From assembly GCF_003096715.1 (NCBI RefSeq), contig NZ_QEOL01000011.1:124001-188000 (forward strand): a stretch of 64,000 nucleotides of DNA, given 5' to 3'. Within the stretch, counting starts at the first letter, position 1, and the number at the start of each line of letters is the position of its first letter. This stretch comes from Paraburkholderia silvatlantica (GTDB lineage Bacteria; Pseudomonadota; Gammaproteobacteria; Burkholderiales; Burkholderiaceae). The translations under genes were made by a program, and so were the position numbers. The notes beneath the pieces were generated by a model. That model was not told the DNA's origin and made no database searches. It saw only the letters and a list, made by a program, of their open reading frames with translations. Of this stretch, positions 17,409 to 26,927 are shown piece by piece.

Positions 17409-17437
17409 ATTATACGGATGGGCGTTGTGCGGCGCAA
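17409..17437 (-). promoter_or_regulatory. Predicted sigma-70 promoter of the candidate small RNA
   Basis: On the minus strand -35 TTGCGC (17437-17432), exactly 17 bases, then consensus -10 TATAAT (17414-17409). The region upstream (about 17440-17530) is unusually AT-rich for this genome and holds the palindrome ATTGAT-TAAAA-ATCAAT (17505-17521). Confidence 0.75.
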
Positions 17438-17732
17438 GGACATTTGCATTGCGAAATACAACTCCATAATGTGAAATGACATTAAACCGGTACACCAGCA
17501 GAAAATTGATTAAAAATCAATCGCTTGCAAAGCACACACGCGAAAAGCATGCAAGACCACTAGAGCAAAACCCCTAATTGCGCAAGGGAAATCCATCTTG
17601 TTCAAAGGTGCCGCGACGCAACATTCAAGCACGGGGCATAAGGCGCGCGCCGCCGTGTCCTCCCCGGACATACCAGTAAGGCGCGGGCTACAATGCCGTC
17701 TGAATCAGGAAACCGCGCAGGGGCATACGCAC

Positions 17733-18155
17733 ATGGAATGCAAAGTTAGCTGGATGGGTCAGGACGGCATGGCGTTCGCGGCCGAAACGGGCAGCGGCCA
17801 CCTCGTCAACATGGACGGCGCACCGGAAGGCGGCGGCCACAACCTCGCGCCGCGGCCGATGGAAATGGTGCTGCTCGGCACGGGCGGCTGCACCGCCTAC
17901 GACGTGGTGCTGATCCTCAAGAAGAGCCGCCAGGAAGTGAGCGGCTGCAGCGTGACGCTCAAGGCCGAGCGTGCGAGCGAAGACCCCAAGGTCTTCACGA
18001 AGATCCACTTCCACTTCACCGTGACCGGCAAGAACCTGAACCCGGCCACCGTGGAGCGCGCAATCAACCTCTCGCACGACAAGTACTGCTCGGCGTCGAT
18101 CATGATCGGCAAGACCGCCGAGATCACGCATACGTTCGAGATCGTCGCGGCTTAA
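17733..18155 (+). CDS. OsmC family protein
   Basis: A 140-residue OsmC/YhfA-type protein. The catalytic-type cysteines are in LGTGGCTAYDVV near residue 54 and in SHDKYCSASIMI near 115, the usual pair for thiol peroxidases of this superfamily. ATG 17733 is chosen, preceded by a GGGG purine patch and by a TACAAT -10 box at 17689-17694. The subgroup (YhfA-like) is widespread and its physiological peroxide substrate is not established. A long shared terminator lies downstream. Confidence 0.88.
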   Translation: MECKVSWMGQDGMAFAAETGSGHLVNMDGAPEGGGHNLAPRPMEMVLLGTGGCTAYDVVLILKKSRQEVSGCSVTLKAERASEDPKVFTKIHFHFTVTGKNLNPATVERAINLSHDKYCSASIMIGKTAEITHTFEIVAA

Positions 18156-18183
18156 GGTCTGCGGCAAAAATCGGCGGCAAAAG

Positions 18184-18225
18184 AAAAAGCCGGCGCGGTT
18201 TGTCGAAGAACCGCGCCGGCTTTTT
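18184..18225. terminator. Bidirectional terminator between the OsmC gene and rnpB
   Basis: Perfect 17-bp stem: arm starting AAAAAGCCGGCG (18184-18200), loop tgtcgaag and complementary arm ending CCGGCTTTTT (18209-18225). It can end both converging transcripts. Confidence 0.93.
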
Positions 18226-18239
18226 GCATGAATGAGGCT

Positions 18240-18652
<413 letters not shown>

Positions 18653-18718
18653 GGCGCGATATTAGCACGCGCGGGCGCGCTGCGCCGGGGGCCGGATCGA
18701 TCGCCGCCCGGCGGGCGT

Positions 18719-19669
18719 TTAGCGAGTCCGGCGGCCGGCGCGAAAGACTGAGGTGTCGTCGTAGAACGACGGGTCCTCGTTTTGCGCCCACCAGCCCGGA
18801 ATGCCGAGCACCGGCAGCGGTGCGAAGCTGCGCCCGTTGAGCGCGTCGAGCGTCGCGTCGGCGGCGAGCATGTCGCTCACTGTCTCGTCCAGATACACGT
18901 CGCGTTGCGCGCGCGGCCACGTGAAATACGCTTGCGGCACCTCGACCACCCATGCGTGCGCCGTGCACGCCGCGTAAGGCGAGATCATCTTTTCGAGCAA
19001 CGCATGGCCGAATACGCGGACTTCGCAGCGCGCCGCGCCAATCGTCTCCCCGAAAGGCGCTTCCCAGCCTGCGCGCTGCGCCACGAACAGCATGCGCCAG
19101 TCGAAGCCGCGCAACGCCGCTATCAGCGGCGCATCCGATGAGGCGAAGAGCACCGCGTTCTCGTCGAACAGCGTGAGCGCGTCGCGCACGCCGCCGCGCG
19201 TGGGGCCCACGCCCCGCACGTCGATCGCCGCGGCCTGGCGCGCGTTCAGCGTCGCCTTGATGCGCGGGAACGCAAACCAGGCGAGCGCGTTGAAGAAGTC
19301 GTGGAGGTTGTGGCGCGTCGGGACGCACCCCGTCGCCGCGATATGCGCCTCGTAGGCCGAGCCCTCGGGCAGGTCGTGCTGGGCGATGAAGCGCAGCGGC
19401 CGGCCGCGGCCCGTGCTTTGTGCGGCAGCCAGCGCATCGGCGTTCAGTTCATCCAGGTACGCCGCGTATCCCGCCAGCGCGGCCTGCTGCCAGCGCCGGC
19501 CGCGTGCTTCGTGTTGCGCGAACCACGGGCGGGCCCAGTCGATGTCGGTGAAACTGCCGAGCGGCATGGTCCGGCGCGGCGCGCGCGCGGGCATCGGTGC
19601 GTGCGCATCGACTGCGCCGATCAGACCAGCCGTTGCGCCCGCAGCCACGCCCTGCCCCGCCTCGTTCAA
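18719..19669 (-). CDS. DUF3025 domain-containing protein
   Basis: A 316-residue conserved protein of unknown function, common in Burkholderiales next to pyrC. The family core is visible: HNLHDFFNALAWFAFPRIKA near residue 120, followed by RDALTLFDENAVLF near 160 and the C-terminal WWAQNEDPSFYDD. No signal peptide or membrane segment. As annotated it starts at a TTG that overlaps the pyrC stop (TTGA), implying coupling. Downstream ATGs at 19594 and 19567 are alternatives, since the first 30 residues look non-conserved. Confidence 0.75.
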   Translation of the reverse strand: MNEAGQGVAAGATAGLIGAVDAHAPMPARAPRRTMPLGSFTDIDWARPWFAQHEARGRRWQQAALAGYAAYLDELNADALAAAQSTGRGRPLRFIAQHDLPEGSAYEAHIAATGCVPTRHNLHDFFNALAWFAFPRIKATLNARQAAAIDVRGVGPTRGGVRDALTLFDENAVLFASSDAPLIAALRGFDWRMLFVAQRAGWEAPFGETIGAARCEVRVFGHALLEKMISPYAACTAHAWVVEVPQAYFTWPRAQRDVYLDETVSDMLAADATLDALNGRSFAPLPVLGIPGWWAQNEDPSFYDDTSVFRAGRRTR

Positions 19670-20721
19670 GCGAGTTTCCAGCCTATCGTCTCGCCGCCGC
19701 GCAGCGGCACGACGGGCGTGTCGCCTGCCTCGACTTCGGCGGGCAGCGTCCAGCGCTCGCGTTGCAGCGTGACCGTTTCGGTCGCGCGCGGCAGGCCGTA
19801 GAAGTCCGCACCGTAGAAGCTCGCGAAGCCCTCGAGCTTGTCAAGCGCGCCGGCATTGTCAAACGCTTCGGCGTAGAGCTCGAGCGCGTGCAGCGCCGTG
19901 TAGCAGCCCGCGCAGCCGCATGCGTGCTCTTTCAGCCCCTTCGGGTGCGGCGCGCTGTCGGTGCCGAGGAAGAAGCGATGATCGCCCGAGGTCGCCGCCT
20001 CCACGAGCGCCACGCGATGCGTCTCGCGCTTGAGCACGGGCAGGCAGTAGTAATGCGGACGAATGCCGCCCTGGAAGATCGCGTTGCGGTTGTACAGCAG
20101 ATGATGCGCGGTGATCGTTGCGCCGAGCAGGCCGGGCGCGGCGTGATCGGCGCGGATGTAGTCGACGGCGTCCTTCGTCGTGATGTGCTCGAACACCACC
20201 TTGAGACCCGGAAAATCGCGGCGCGTCGGAATCATCACGCGGTCGATGAAGACCTTCTCGCGGTCGAACAGGTCGATGTCGGCGCTCGTCACTTCACCGT
20301 GCACGAGCAGCGGCATGCCCGCTTCCTGCATGGCCTCGAGCGTCTTTGCGCACTTGCGGAGGTCGGTCACGCCGGCATCCGAATTCGTCGTCGCGCCCGC
20401 CGGATACAGCTTCACGCCGTGCACGAAGCCGCTCGCCTTCGCGCGGCGGATTTCCTCGGGCGGCGTGTTGTCGGTGAGATAGAGGGTCATCAGCGGCTCG
20501 AACGTCGAGCCCGCCGGCAACGCCGCGAGAATGCGCTCGCGGTAGGCGGCGGCCTGCGCGGTCGTCGTGACCGGCGGCTTGAGGTTCGGCATGATGATCG
20601 CGCGGCCGAACTGGCGCGCCGTGTGCGGCAGCACGGCCGCGAGCATCGCGCCGTCGCGCACGTGCAGGTGCCAGTCGTCGGGGCGGGCGAGCGTGAGAGT
20701 CGTGGGGGAGGAGGCGTTCAT
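19666..20721 (-). CDS. pyrC: Dihydroorotase
   Basis: A 351-residue class II amidohydrolase that closes carbamoyl-aspartate to dihydroorotate in pyrimidine synthesis. The zinc ligands start with DDWHLHVRDG near residue 14; the lysine that becomes carboxylated is in GVKLYPAG near 103; later histidines are in LLVHGEV and VFEHITT, and the aspartate is in FLGTDSAPH near 250. ATG 20721 fits the family start (MNASSPTTLTLARPDDWH). The downstream DUF3025 gene overlaps its stop codon. Confidence 0.95.
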   Translation of the reverse strand: MNASSPTTLTLARPDDWHLHVRDGAMLAAVLPHTARQFGRAIIMPNLKPPVTTTAQAAAYRERILAALPAGSTFEPLMTLYLTDNTPPEEIRRAKASGFVHGVKLYPAGATTNSDAGVTDLRKCAKTLEAMQEAGMPLLVHGEVTSADIDLFDREKVFIDRVMIPTRRDFPGLKVVFEHITTKDAVDYIRADHAAPGLLGATITAHHLLYNRNAIFQGGIRPHYYCLPVLKRETHRVALVEAATSGDHRFFLGTDSAPHPKGLKEHACGCAGCYTALHALELYAEAFDNAGALDKLEGFASFYGADFYGLPRATETVTLQRERWTLPAEVEAGDTPVVPLRGGETIGWKLA

Positions 20722-21088
20722 GGCAAGAGTCTGGCGCGGTAGTGAACCAACGGCGGTATGAGTGAACGGCGGCAAGTTCGCTGGAACGCGCTCAGGCTGC
20801 CGGAAATTCCGGGCATATCACGGTGAAAAACGCGGCGCCGAACGATGCTGATCGAATCCGCGCGCTGCCCGCACCGTCGCGTGCACACGACAATCCGCGC
20901 TGCATCGACCGCGGCACGCGCCCTGGCACGCACCCTTCCACGCAGGCCTGCAATGCATCCGACAAATTTCGTATTGGCGAGCCGCAGGCCGGTGATATGC
21001 TTGGAAAATCATTATTGTAACGGGTCGACGGCGGGTCCCGCCTGGCACTGCAGCCGCCGTCCCGGTCGCATTACGCACCATCAGCACC
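20722..21088. other. Intergenic region between divergent pyrC and the glutamine amidotransferase gene
   Basis: 367 bases without a supported gene. The only element I can point to is a possible plus-strand promoter TTGGCG (20974-20979), 16 bases, TATGCT (20996-21001), in front of the amidotransferase. Short open frames here lack coding character. Confidence 0.4.
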
Positions 21089-21997
21089 ATGTGCCAACTT
21101 CTCGGAATGAATTGCGCCGCGCCGACGGACGTCACGTTCTCCTTCACAGGATTCGCGGCGCGCGGGGGCGCCACCGATCACCACGCCGACGGCTGGGGTA
21201 TCGCGTTCTTCGAGGACAAGGCCTGCCGCCTCTTCATCGACAACGAGGCCTCGGCGCGCTCGCCTATCGCCGAGATGGTCAAGCACTACCCCATCAAGTC
21301 GCGCAACACCATCGCCCACATCCGCAAGGCCACGCAAGGCAACTGCGCGCTCGAGAACAGTCACCCGTTCCAGCGCGAGCTGTGGGGCCGGCACTGGATC
21401 TTCGCGCACAACGGCGACCTTCAGGACTTCAATCCGGTGATGTCGGGCGTCTACCAGCCGGTCGGCACGACCGATAGCGAGCGCGCGTTCTGCCTGCTGC
21501 TGCAGGGCTTGCGCAAGGCGTTCCCCGGTGCGCAGCCGCCGCTCGCCGAGCTGTTCGCGGCGCTGGAGTCGCTCACGCGCGAGGTCACGCAGTTCGGCGT
21601 CTTCAACTTCCTGATGTCGAACGGGCAGGCGCTGTTCGCGCATTGCTCGACGCATCTCTACTATCTTGTACGGCGCTGGCCGTTTTCGACGGCCCATCTC
21701 GTCGACGCCGATGTCTCCATCGACTTCGCCAAGTACACGACGCCCGAGGACCGCGTAGCCGTAATCGCCACCGCGCCGCTCACCGACAACGAGGTCTGGA
21801 CGCGCTTCGCCCCCGGCGACCTGCTGATGTTCCAGCACGGCGACGTGATCGCCCAGGCGAGCGTGCCGGTGCCGCAGAAGGTGCTCGACAAGCTCGCCAA
21901 CCCTTCGCTTGACGCGTCGGCGAGCGCACCGTGCGCCGCTCAGCCGGGCGAGATCGACCCGGAAGCCGTGGCCGCCCTGCAAACCTGGGGCGAGTAG
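21089..21997 (+). CDS. Class II glutamine amidotransferase (YafJ-like)
   Basis: A 302-residue N-terminal-nucleophile amidotransferase. Cysteine 2 (MCQLLGMNC) is the expected nucleophile after methionine removal; HADGWGIAFF near residue 31, IAHIRKATQG near 73 and FAHNGDLQDF near 108 line the glutaminase pocket. It has only the glutaminase domain and no synthase partner, as in YafJ/EgtC-type proteins. The amide acceptor is unknown. It sits beside glutamate transport and glutamate dehydrogenase genes, which may be coincidence. Confidence 0.85.
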   Translation: MCQLLGMNCAAPTDVTFSFTGFAARGGATDHHADGWGIAFFEDKACRLFIDNEASARSPIAEMVKHYPIKSRNTIAHIRKATQGNCALENSHPFQRELWGRHWIFAHNGDLQDFNPVMSGVYQPVGTTDSERAFCLLLQGLRKAFPGAQPPLAELFAALESLTREVTQFGVFNFLMSNGQALFAHCSTHLYYLVRRWPFSTAHLVDADVSIDFAKYTTPEDRVAVIATAPLTDNEVWTRFAPGDLLMFQHGDVIAQASVPVPQKVLDKLANPSLDASASAPCAAQPGEIDPEAVAALQTWGE

Positions 21998-22024
21998 GCC
22001 GGTCGAAGGGAGCAGCCCCAAACG

Positions 22025-22054
22025 AAAAGCCGCGCATCGAGCGCGGCTTTTTTT
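22025..22054. terminator. Bidirectional terminator between the amidotransferase gene and gltL
   Basis: Stem AAAAGCCGCGC / GCGCGGCTTTT (22025-22051) with a five-base loop and extra T residues. Confidence 0.9.
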
Positions 22055-22070
22055 CGAAGCGTGCACAGCC

Positions 22071-22792
<722 letters not shown>

Positions 22793-22796
<4 letters not shown>

Positions 22797-23470
22797 CTTG
22801 CGACCTTTTTCTGAAGACCTTTGACAAGGCTCGACGCGATCACGCAAATCACGAAATAACACGCGCCCGCGAACAGTACCATCTCGACCATCGTTCCGTC
22901 ACGGTCGCCGATATTGGTGGCGGTACGGAAGAAGTCGGCGAGGCTGATCACGTACACGAGCGAGGTGTCCTGAAACAGCACGATGGCCTGCGTGAGCAGG
23001 AGCGGCACCATCGCGCGGAACGCCTGCGGCAGCACCACGAACTGCATGGCCTGGCCGTAGCGCATGCCGAGCGCGAACGATGCGTTCACCTGCCCGCGCG
23101 GCACCGCCTGAATGCCGGCACGAATGATCTCCGAATAATACGCGGCCTCGAACAGCGAGAACGCGATCATCGCGGAAGCGAGGCGGATGTCGATGTCGGG
23201 CGACAGACCCAGCACGTTTTGCAGCACCTGCGGCACGATCAGGAAGAACCACAGCAGGACCATCACGAGCGGGATCGAGCGGAAGATCGTGACGTAGCCC
23301 TTGGCGAACCATTCGAGCGGCTTCACGCCGGAAAGCCGCATGAGCGCGAGCAGCGTGCCCCAGAGAATGCCGACCGCGATCGCGCACAGCGTGATCTTGA
23401 ACGTGATGATCGCGCCCGTCCACAGCGTGGGCAGCGCGCCCGGAATGCCGCTCCAGTCGAAGTGATGCAT
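22793..23470 (-). CDS. gltK: Glutamate/aspartate ABC transporter permease GltK
   Basis: A 225-residue inner-membrane permease of the HisM/GltK type. It has about five hydrophobic segments (first near 20-45) and the EAA loop RAGIQAVPRGQVNASFALGM near residue 122, where it meets the ATPase. Its start overlaps the gltJ stop (TGATG) and its stop overlaps gltL, so J, K and L are tightly coupled. Confidence 0.92.
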
Positions 23471-24210
23471 CACTTGCCTCCGATGTAGCCGGGCAGGCGC
23501 GACTTCGCCTCGACCCAGCGCATGAGCGTCATGACGACGAGATTGATGAGCACGTAAGCGAGCGTGACGGCAATGAACGACTCGTAGGTCTGCGCCGTGT
23601 AGTCGACGAGCTGACGCGCCTGGGCCGACAAATCGAGCAAGCCGATCGTCGAGGCGACCGCCGAGTTCTTGAAGATGTTGAGAAACTCGGAGGTGAGCGG
23701 CGGCACGATGATGCGGTACGCCACGGGCAGCAGCACGTAGCGGTACGTCTGCCACTGCGTGAAGCCCATCGCGAGGCCGGCTGCACGCTGGCCGCGCGGC
23801 AGCGCGTTGATGCCCGAGCGCACCTGTTCGCACACGCGCGCCGCGGTAAAAAGCCCGAGACACACGACCGACGCCGAAAAGAACTGCACGCCCGGCGGCG
23901 ATTGCTTGAACGCATTGCCTATCGATTGCGGCACGATCTCCGGCAGCACGAAGTACCAGATGAAGAACTGCGCGATAAGCGGAATATTGCGGAAGATCGC
24001 CACATAAACGGTGCCGACGCCCGCGAGAAACCTGTTCGGCACCGTGCGCAGCACGCCGAAGAACGACCCGACGATGAGCGCGATTACCCATGCGCACAGC
24101 GACACCGAGACCGTCACCCAGAGACCGGAGAGGATCCAGCCGAGGTATGTGGTGGGTTCGCCCGTCGAGACCGGGCTGAGCAGTATGCCCCAGTTCCAGT
24201 GATAGGACAT
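23470..24210 (-). CDS. gltJ: Glutamate/aspartate ABC transporter permease GltJ
   Basis: A 246-residue inner-membrane permease, partner of GltK. Hydrophobic segments begin near residue 25 (LSGLWVTVSVSLCAWVIALI); the EAA loop is RSGINALPRGQRAAGLAMGF near 140. It starts about 90 bases after gltI; that gap holds a strong hairpin. Confidence 0.92.
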   Translation of the reverse strand: MSYHWNWGILLSPVSTGEPTTYLGWILSGLWVTVSVSLCAWVIALIVGSFFGVLRTVPNRFLAGVGTVYVAIFRNIPLIAQFFIWYFVLPEIVPQSIGNAFKQSPPGVQFFSASVVCLGLFTAARVCEQVRSGINALPRGQRAAGLAMGFTQWQTYRYVLLPVAYRIIVPPLTSEFLNIFKNSAVASTIGLLDLSAQARQLVDYTAQTYESFIAVTLAYVLINLVVMTLMRWVEAKSRLPGYIGGK

Positions 24211-24220
24211 CAGGAGACTC

Positions 24221-24257
24221 CAAGAAAAAGAACGGAAGAAGCGGCGCTTCTTCCGTT
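24221..24257 (-). terminator. Intercistronic hairpin between gltI and gltJ
   Basis: Perfect 12-bp stem AACGGAAGAAGC/GCTTCTTCCGTT with a three-base loop (24231-24257), followed on the minus strand by CTTTTTC. It is a likely partial terminator or 3' stabiliser that lets the binding protein be made in excess over the permeases. Confidence 0.7.
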
Positions 24258-24299
24258 CCGTGCTAAACGCTGAATGCGGGTCGACCGGCCGGGGCCGTG

Positions 24300-25193
24300 T
24301 TAATCGATCGCCTTGTCGTTCGGATTCTTGAACAGCGCTTTCATGTCGTCGCTCATCGGGAAGTTCAGGTTGAGACCCTTCGGCGGGATCGGCGACTCGA
24401 ACCACTTCTTGTAGATCGTTTCGCCTTCGCCCGAGGTCTGGACCTTGGCGATGGCGTCATCGGCGACCTTCTTGAACTCGGGGTCGTTCTTGCGCATCAT
24501 GCAGCCGTATGCTTCACGCGACTGCGGCTGGCCGACGATCACGAAGTCGCCCGGATTGTTCGACTTGGCGCGCTCGCCCGCGAGCAGTGCGTCGTCCATC
24601 ATGAACGCCACTGCGCGGCCCGTGGAGAGCGTCATGAACGACTCGCCGTGGTCCTTCGCGCTAATGATGTTCATGCCCATGCTCTTGTCCTGGTTCATCT
24701 TGCGCAGCAGGCGCTCGGACGTCGTGCCCGCCGTCGTCACGACGGTCTTGCCCTTGAGGTCCGCGAAGTCCTTGATGCCCGAATCCTTCTTCGTCATGAG
24801 GCGCGTGCCGATCACGAAGATCGTGTTCGAGAAGGCGGCCTGCTGCTGACGTTCGGCATTGTTCGTGGTCGAGCCGCATTCGATGTCCACCGTGCCGTTC
24901 TGCACGAGCGGAATGCGGTTCTGCGACGTGATGGGCACCATCTTGACCTTCAGGCCAGGCATGTTCAGCTTCTGCTTGACGGCCTCGACGATCTTCATCG
25001 CGTAGTCCTGCGAGTAGCCGATCACATTCTGCTTGTCGTCGTAGTACGAAAAAGGAATGGACGACTCGCGGTGCCCCAGCGAGATGACGCCCGTGTCCTT
25101 GATCTTCTTGAGCGTGCCTGCGTCCTGCGCGAAAGCGCTGGTGGCGACGAAACCAAGGAGTGCGAGCGCAGCGGCGGTCTTTTTGATGTGCAT
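24300..25193 (-). CDS. gltI: Glutamate/aspartate ABC transporter substrate-binding protein
   Basis: A 297-residue periplasmic binding protein. The signal peptide is clear: MHIKK, a hydrophobic stretch to residue 21 and cleavage after AFA. The mature part has the amino-acid-binding landmarks SLGHRESSIPFSYYDD near 38 and GSTTNNAERQ near 112, and TAGTTSERLL near 155. GGAGA precedes the ATG. First gene of gltIJKL. Confidence 0.94.
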   Translation of the reverse strand: MHIKKTAAALALLGFVATSAFAQDAGTLKKIKDTGVISLGHRESSIPFSYYDDKQNVIGYSQDYAMKIVEAVKQKLNMPGLKVKMVPITSQNRIPLVQNGTVDIECGSTTNNAERQQQAAFSNTIFVIGTRLMTKKDSGIKDFADLKGKTVVTTAGTTSERLLRKMNQDKSMGMNIISAKDHGESFMTLSTGRAVAFMMDDALLAGERAKSNNPGDFVIVGQPQSREAYGCMMRKNDPEFKKVADDAIAKVQTSGEGETIYKKWFESPIPPKGLNLNFPMSDDMKALFKNPNDKAID

Positions 25194-25285
25194 TGTTTTC
25201 TCCGGTACAGGAACCGCCGCCAGTTTATCAAAGTAATTTTTTTGAAAGAATCAAGAATGACCCTGGCGCAACGCCTGAATGTGCG

Positions 25286-25320
25286 AAGGCGGACGCCCCC
25301 TTGTGGAGGACGTCCGCCTT
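25286..25320. terminator. Hairpin between gdhA and gltI
   Basis: Arms AAGGCGGACG (25286-25295) and CGTCCGCCTT (25311-25320). No T tract follows on either strand, so its role (weak terminator of gdhA, or barrier before gltI) is uncertain. Confidence 0.45.
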
Positions 25321-25439
25321 CCATGCGCCTTGATGTGCAGCGCAAAAGCCTGTCACGGCGCAGTCATGGATTCGTCACTTCGCTGCGCGCCCTGGCTGGC
25401 GCGGCGCGCGACGTCGCAACGCCTGCCAACCGCGCGCAA

Positions 25440-26726
25440 TCAGGGATACAGACCGCGCATTTCGCGCGCCATCAGGATGCGCTTACATGCAACGATGAAC
25501 GCCGCGGTACGCATCGAGACCTTCTGCTCGCTCGACACTTGCCACACGGCCGTGAAGGCCTCGCGCATCACGCGTTCGAGGCGTTCGTTAATTTCGTGCT
25601 CGGTCCAGAAGAAGCTCGAGAAGTCCTGCACCCACTCGAAGTACGAAACGGTCACGCCGCCCGCGTTCGCCACCACGTCGGGGATCACGAGCACGCCCTT
25701 GTCGTGCAGGATGTCGTCGGCTGCCGTCGTGGTCGGGCCGTTCGCGCCTTCCACGATGATCTTCGTGCGGATCCTGCCCGCGTTCTTCTCGGTGATCTGG
25801 TTTTCCAGCGCGGCCGGAATGAGGATGTCCGTTTCGACGCTCCAGAATTCCTCGTTCGCCATGACTTCGGCGCCCGAAAAGCCCGCCACGCCACCCGTTT
25901 TCGCAACGTGCCCGAGCAGCGCTTCTGCGTTCATGCCGCTCGAGTTGTAGAGCGAGCCGGTATGGTCCTGCACGGCGACGATCTTCGAGCCCGCTTCCTG
26001 GAACAGGCGCGCGGCAATGCCGCCCACGTTGCCGAAGCCCTGCACCGCAATGCGTGCACCGTCGATCGAAAGACCCGTGCGGCGCGCAGCCTCGCAGCCG
26101 ACCACGAACACGCCGCGCCCCGTGGCTTCGCGGCGGCCGAGCGAGCCGCCGAGCGAGATGGGCTTGCCCGTCACGACGCCCGTGGCCGTCTGGCCCTGGT
26201 TCATCGAGTAGGTGTCCATCATCCACGCCATGATCTGCTCGTTCGTGTTGACGTCCGGCGCGGGAATGTCGGTGTTCGGTCCGATGATGATGCCGATTTC
26301 GCTGGTGTAGCGGCGCGTCACGCGCTCGAGCTCACCCCGCGAAAGCGTGCGCGGATCGACGCGGATACCGCCCTTCGCGCCGCCGTACGGCACGTTCACT
26401 GCAGCGTTCTTCACCGACATCCACGCGGACAGCGCCATGACTTCGGAGAGCGTAACGTCCTGGTGATAACGCACGCCGCCCTTGCCTGGACCGCGCGAGA
26501 CGTTGTGCTGGACACGATAGCCTTCGAAGTGCGCAACGGTGCCGTTATCGAGTTCGATGGGGCAGTCGACGATCAGGATGCGCTTCGGACGCTTGAGCGT
26601 TTCGAGCCAGCGCGAGAGCGAGCCGAGATACGGCGCCACGCGGTCGACCTGACGAAGATAGTTGCCCCAGGGGCCGAGATCGTCGGCGTGGAGATAGGAA
26701 GGAACCGACTGCAGTTGGGATGACAT
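25440..26726 (-). CDS. gdhA: Glutamate dehydrogenase (Glu/Leu/Phe/Val dehydrogenase family)
   Basis: A 428-residue hexameric-type enzyme interconverting glutamate and 2-oxoglutarate plus ammonia. The substrate-binding lysines are in GPGKGGVRYHQD near residue 80 and NVPYGGAKGGIRVDP near 115, the latter containing the catalytic lysine. The dinucleotide fold shows QGFGNVGGIAARLF near 230. ATG 26726 is chosen over an upstream in-frame codon because GGAG lies six bases before it. The coenzyme cannot be decided by eye. With gltIJKL just downstream, uptake and oxidation of glutamate are adjacent. Confidence 0.94.
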   Translation of the reverse strand: MSSQLQSVPSYLHADDLGPWGNYLRQVDRVAPYLGSLSRWLETLKRPKRILIVDCPIELDNGTVAHFEGYRVQHNVSRGPGKGGVRYHQDVTLSEVMALSAWMSVKNAAVNVPYGGAKGGIRVDPRTLSRGELERVTRRYTSEIGIIIGPNTDIPAPDVNTNEQIMAWMMDTYSMNQGQTATGVVTGKPISLGGSLGRREATGRGVFVVGCEAARRTGLSIDGARIAVQGFGNVGGIAARLFQEAGSKIVAVQDHTGSLYNSSGMNAEALLGHVAKTGGVAGFSGAEVMANEEFWSVETDILIPAALENQITEKNAGRIRTKIIVEGANGPTTTAADDILHDKGVLVIPDVVANAGGVTVSYFEWVQDFSSFFWTEHEINERLERVMREAFTAVWQVSSEQKVSMRTAAFIVACKRILMAREMRGLYP

Positions 26727-26927
26727 GAACGCTCCGATCGAACAAGTGGTGCCATTGTCAGAAAACGCCCACGTGAAATCCAATGCCGTTTGATCATCCC
26801 GTTATGCTTTTCGTGCATAACGTCACCGAAGTCGAAAAAACCTGTCGCAGGCTCCGTGCTGCAGGCCTTGCAGACTGAAATAGCCTGTCTGTTCGCGCGG
26901 CTGCCGTGAGTTCAGCTTGCCGCTGCG

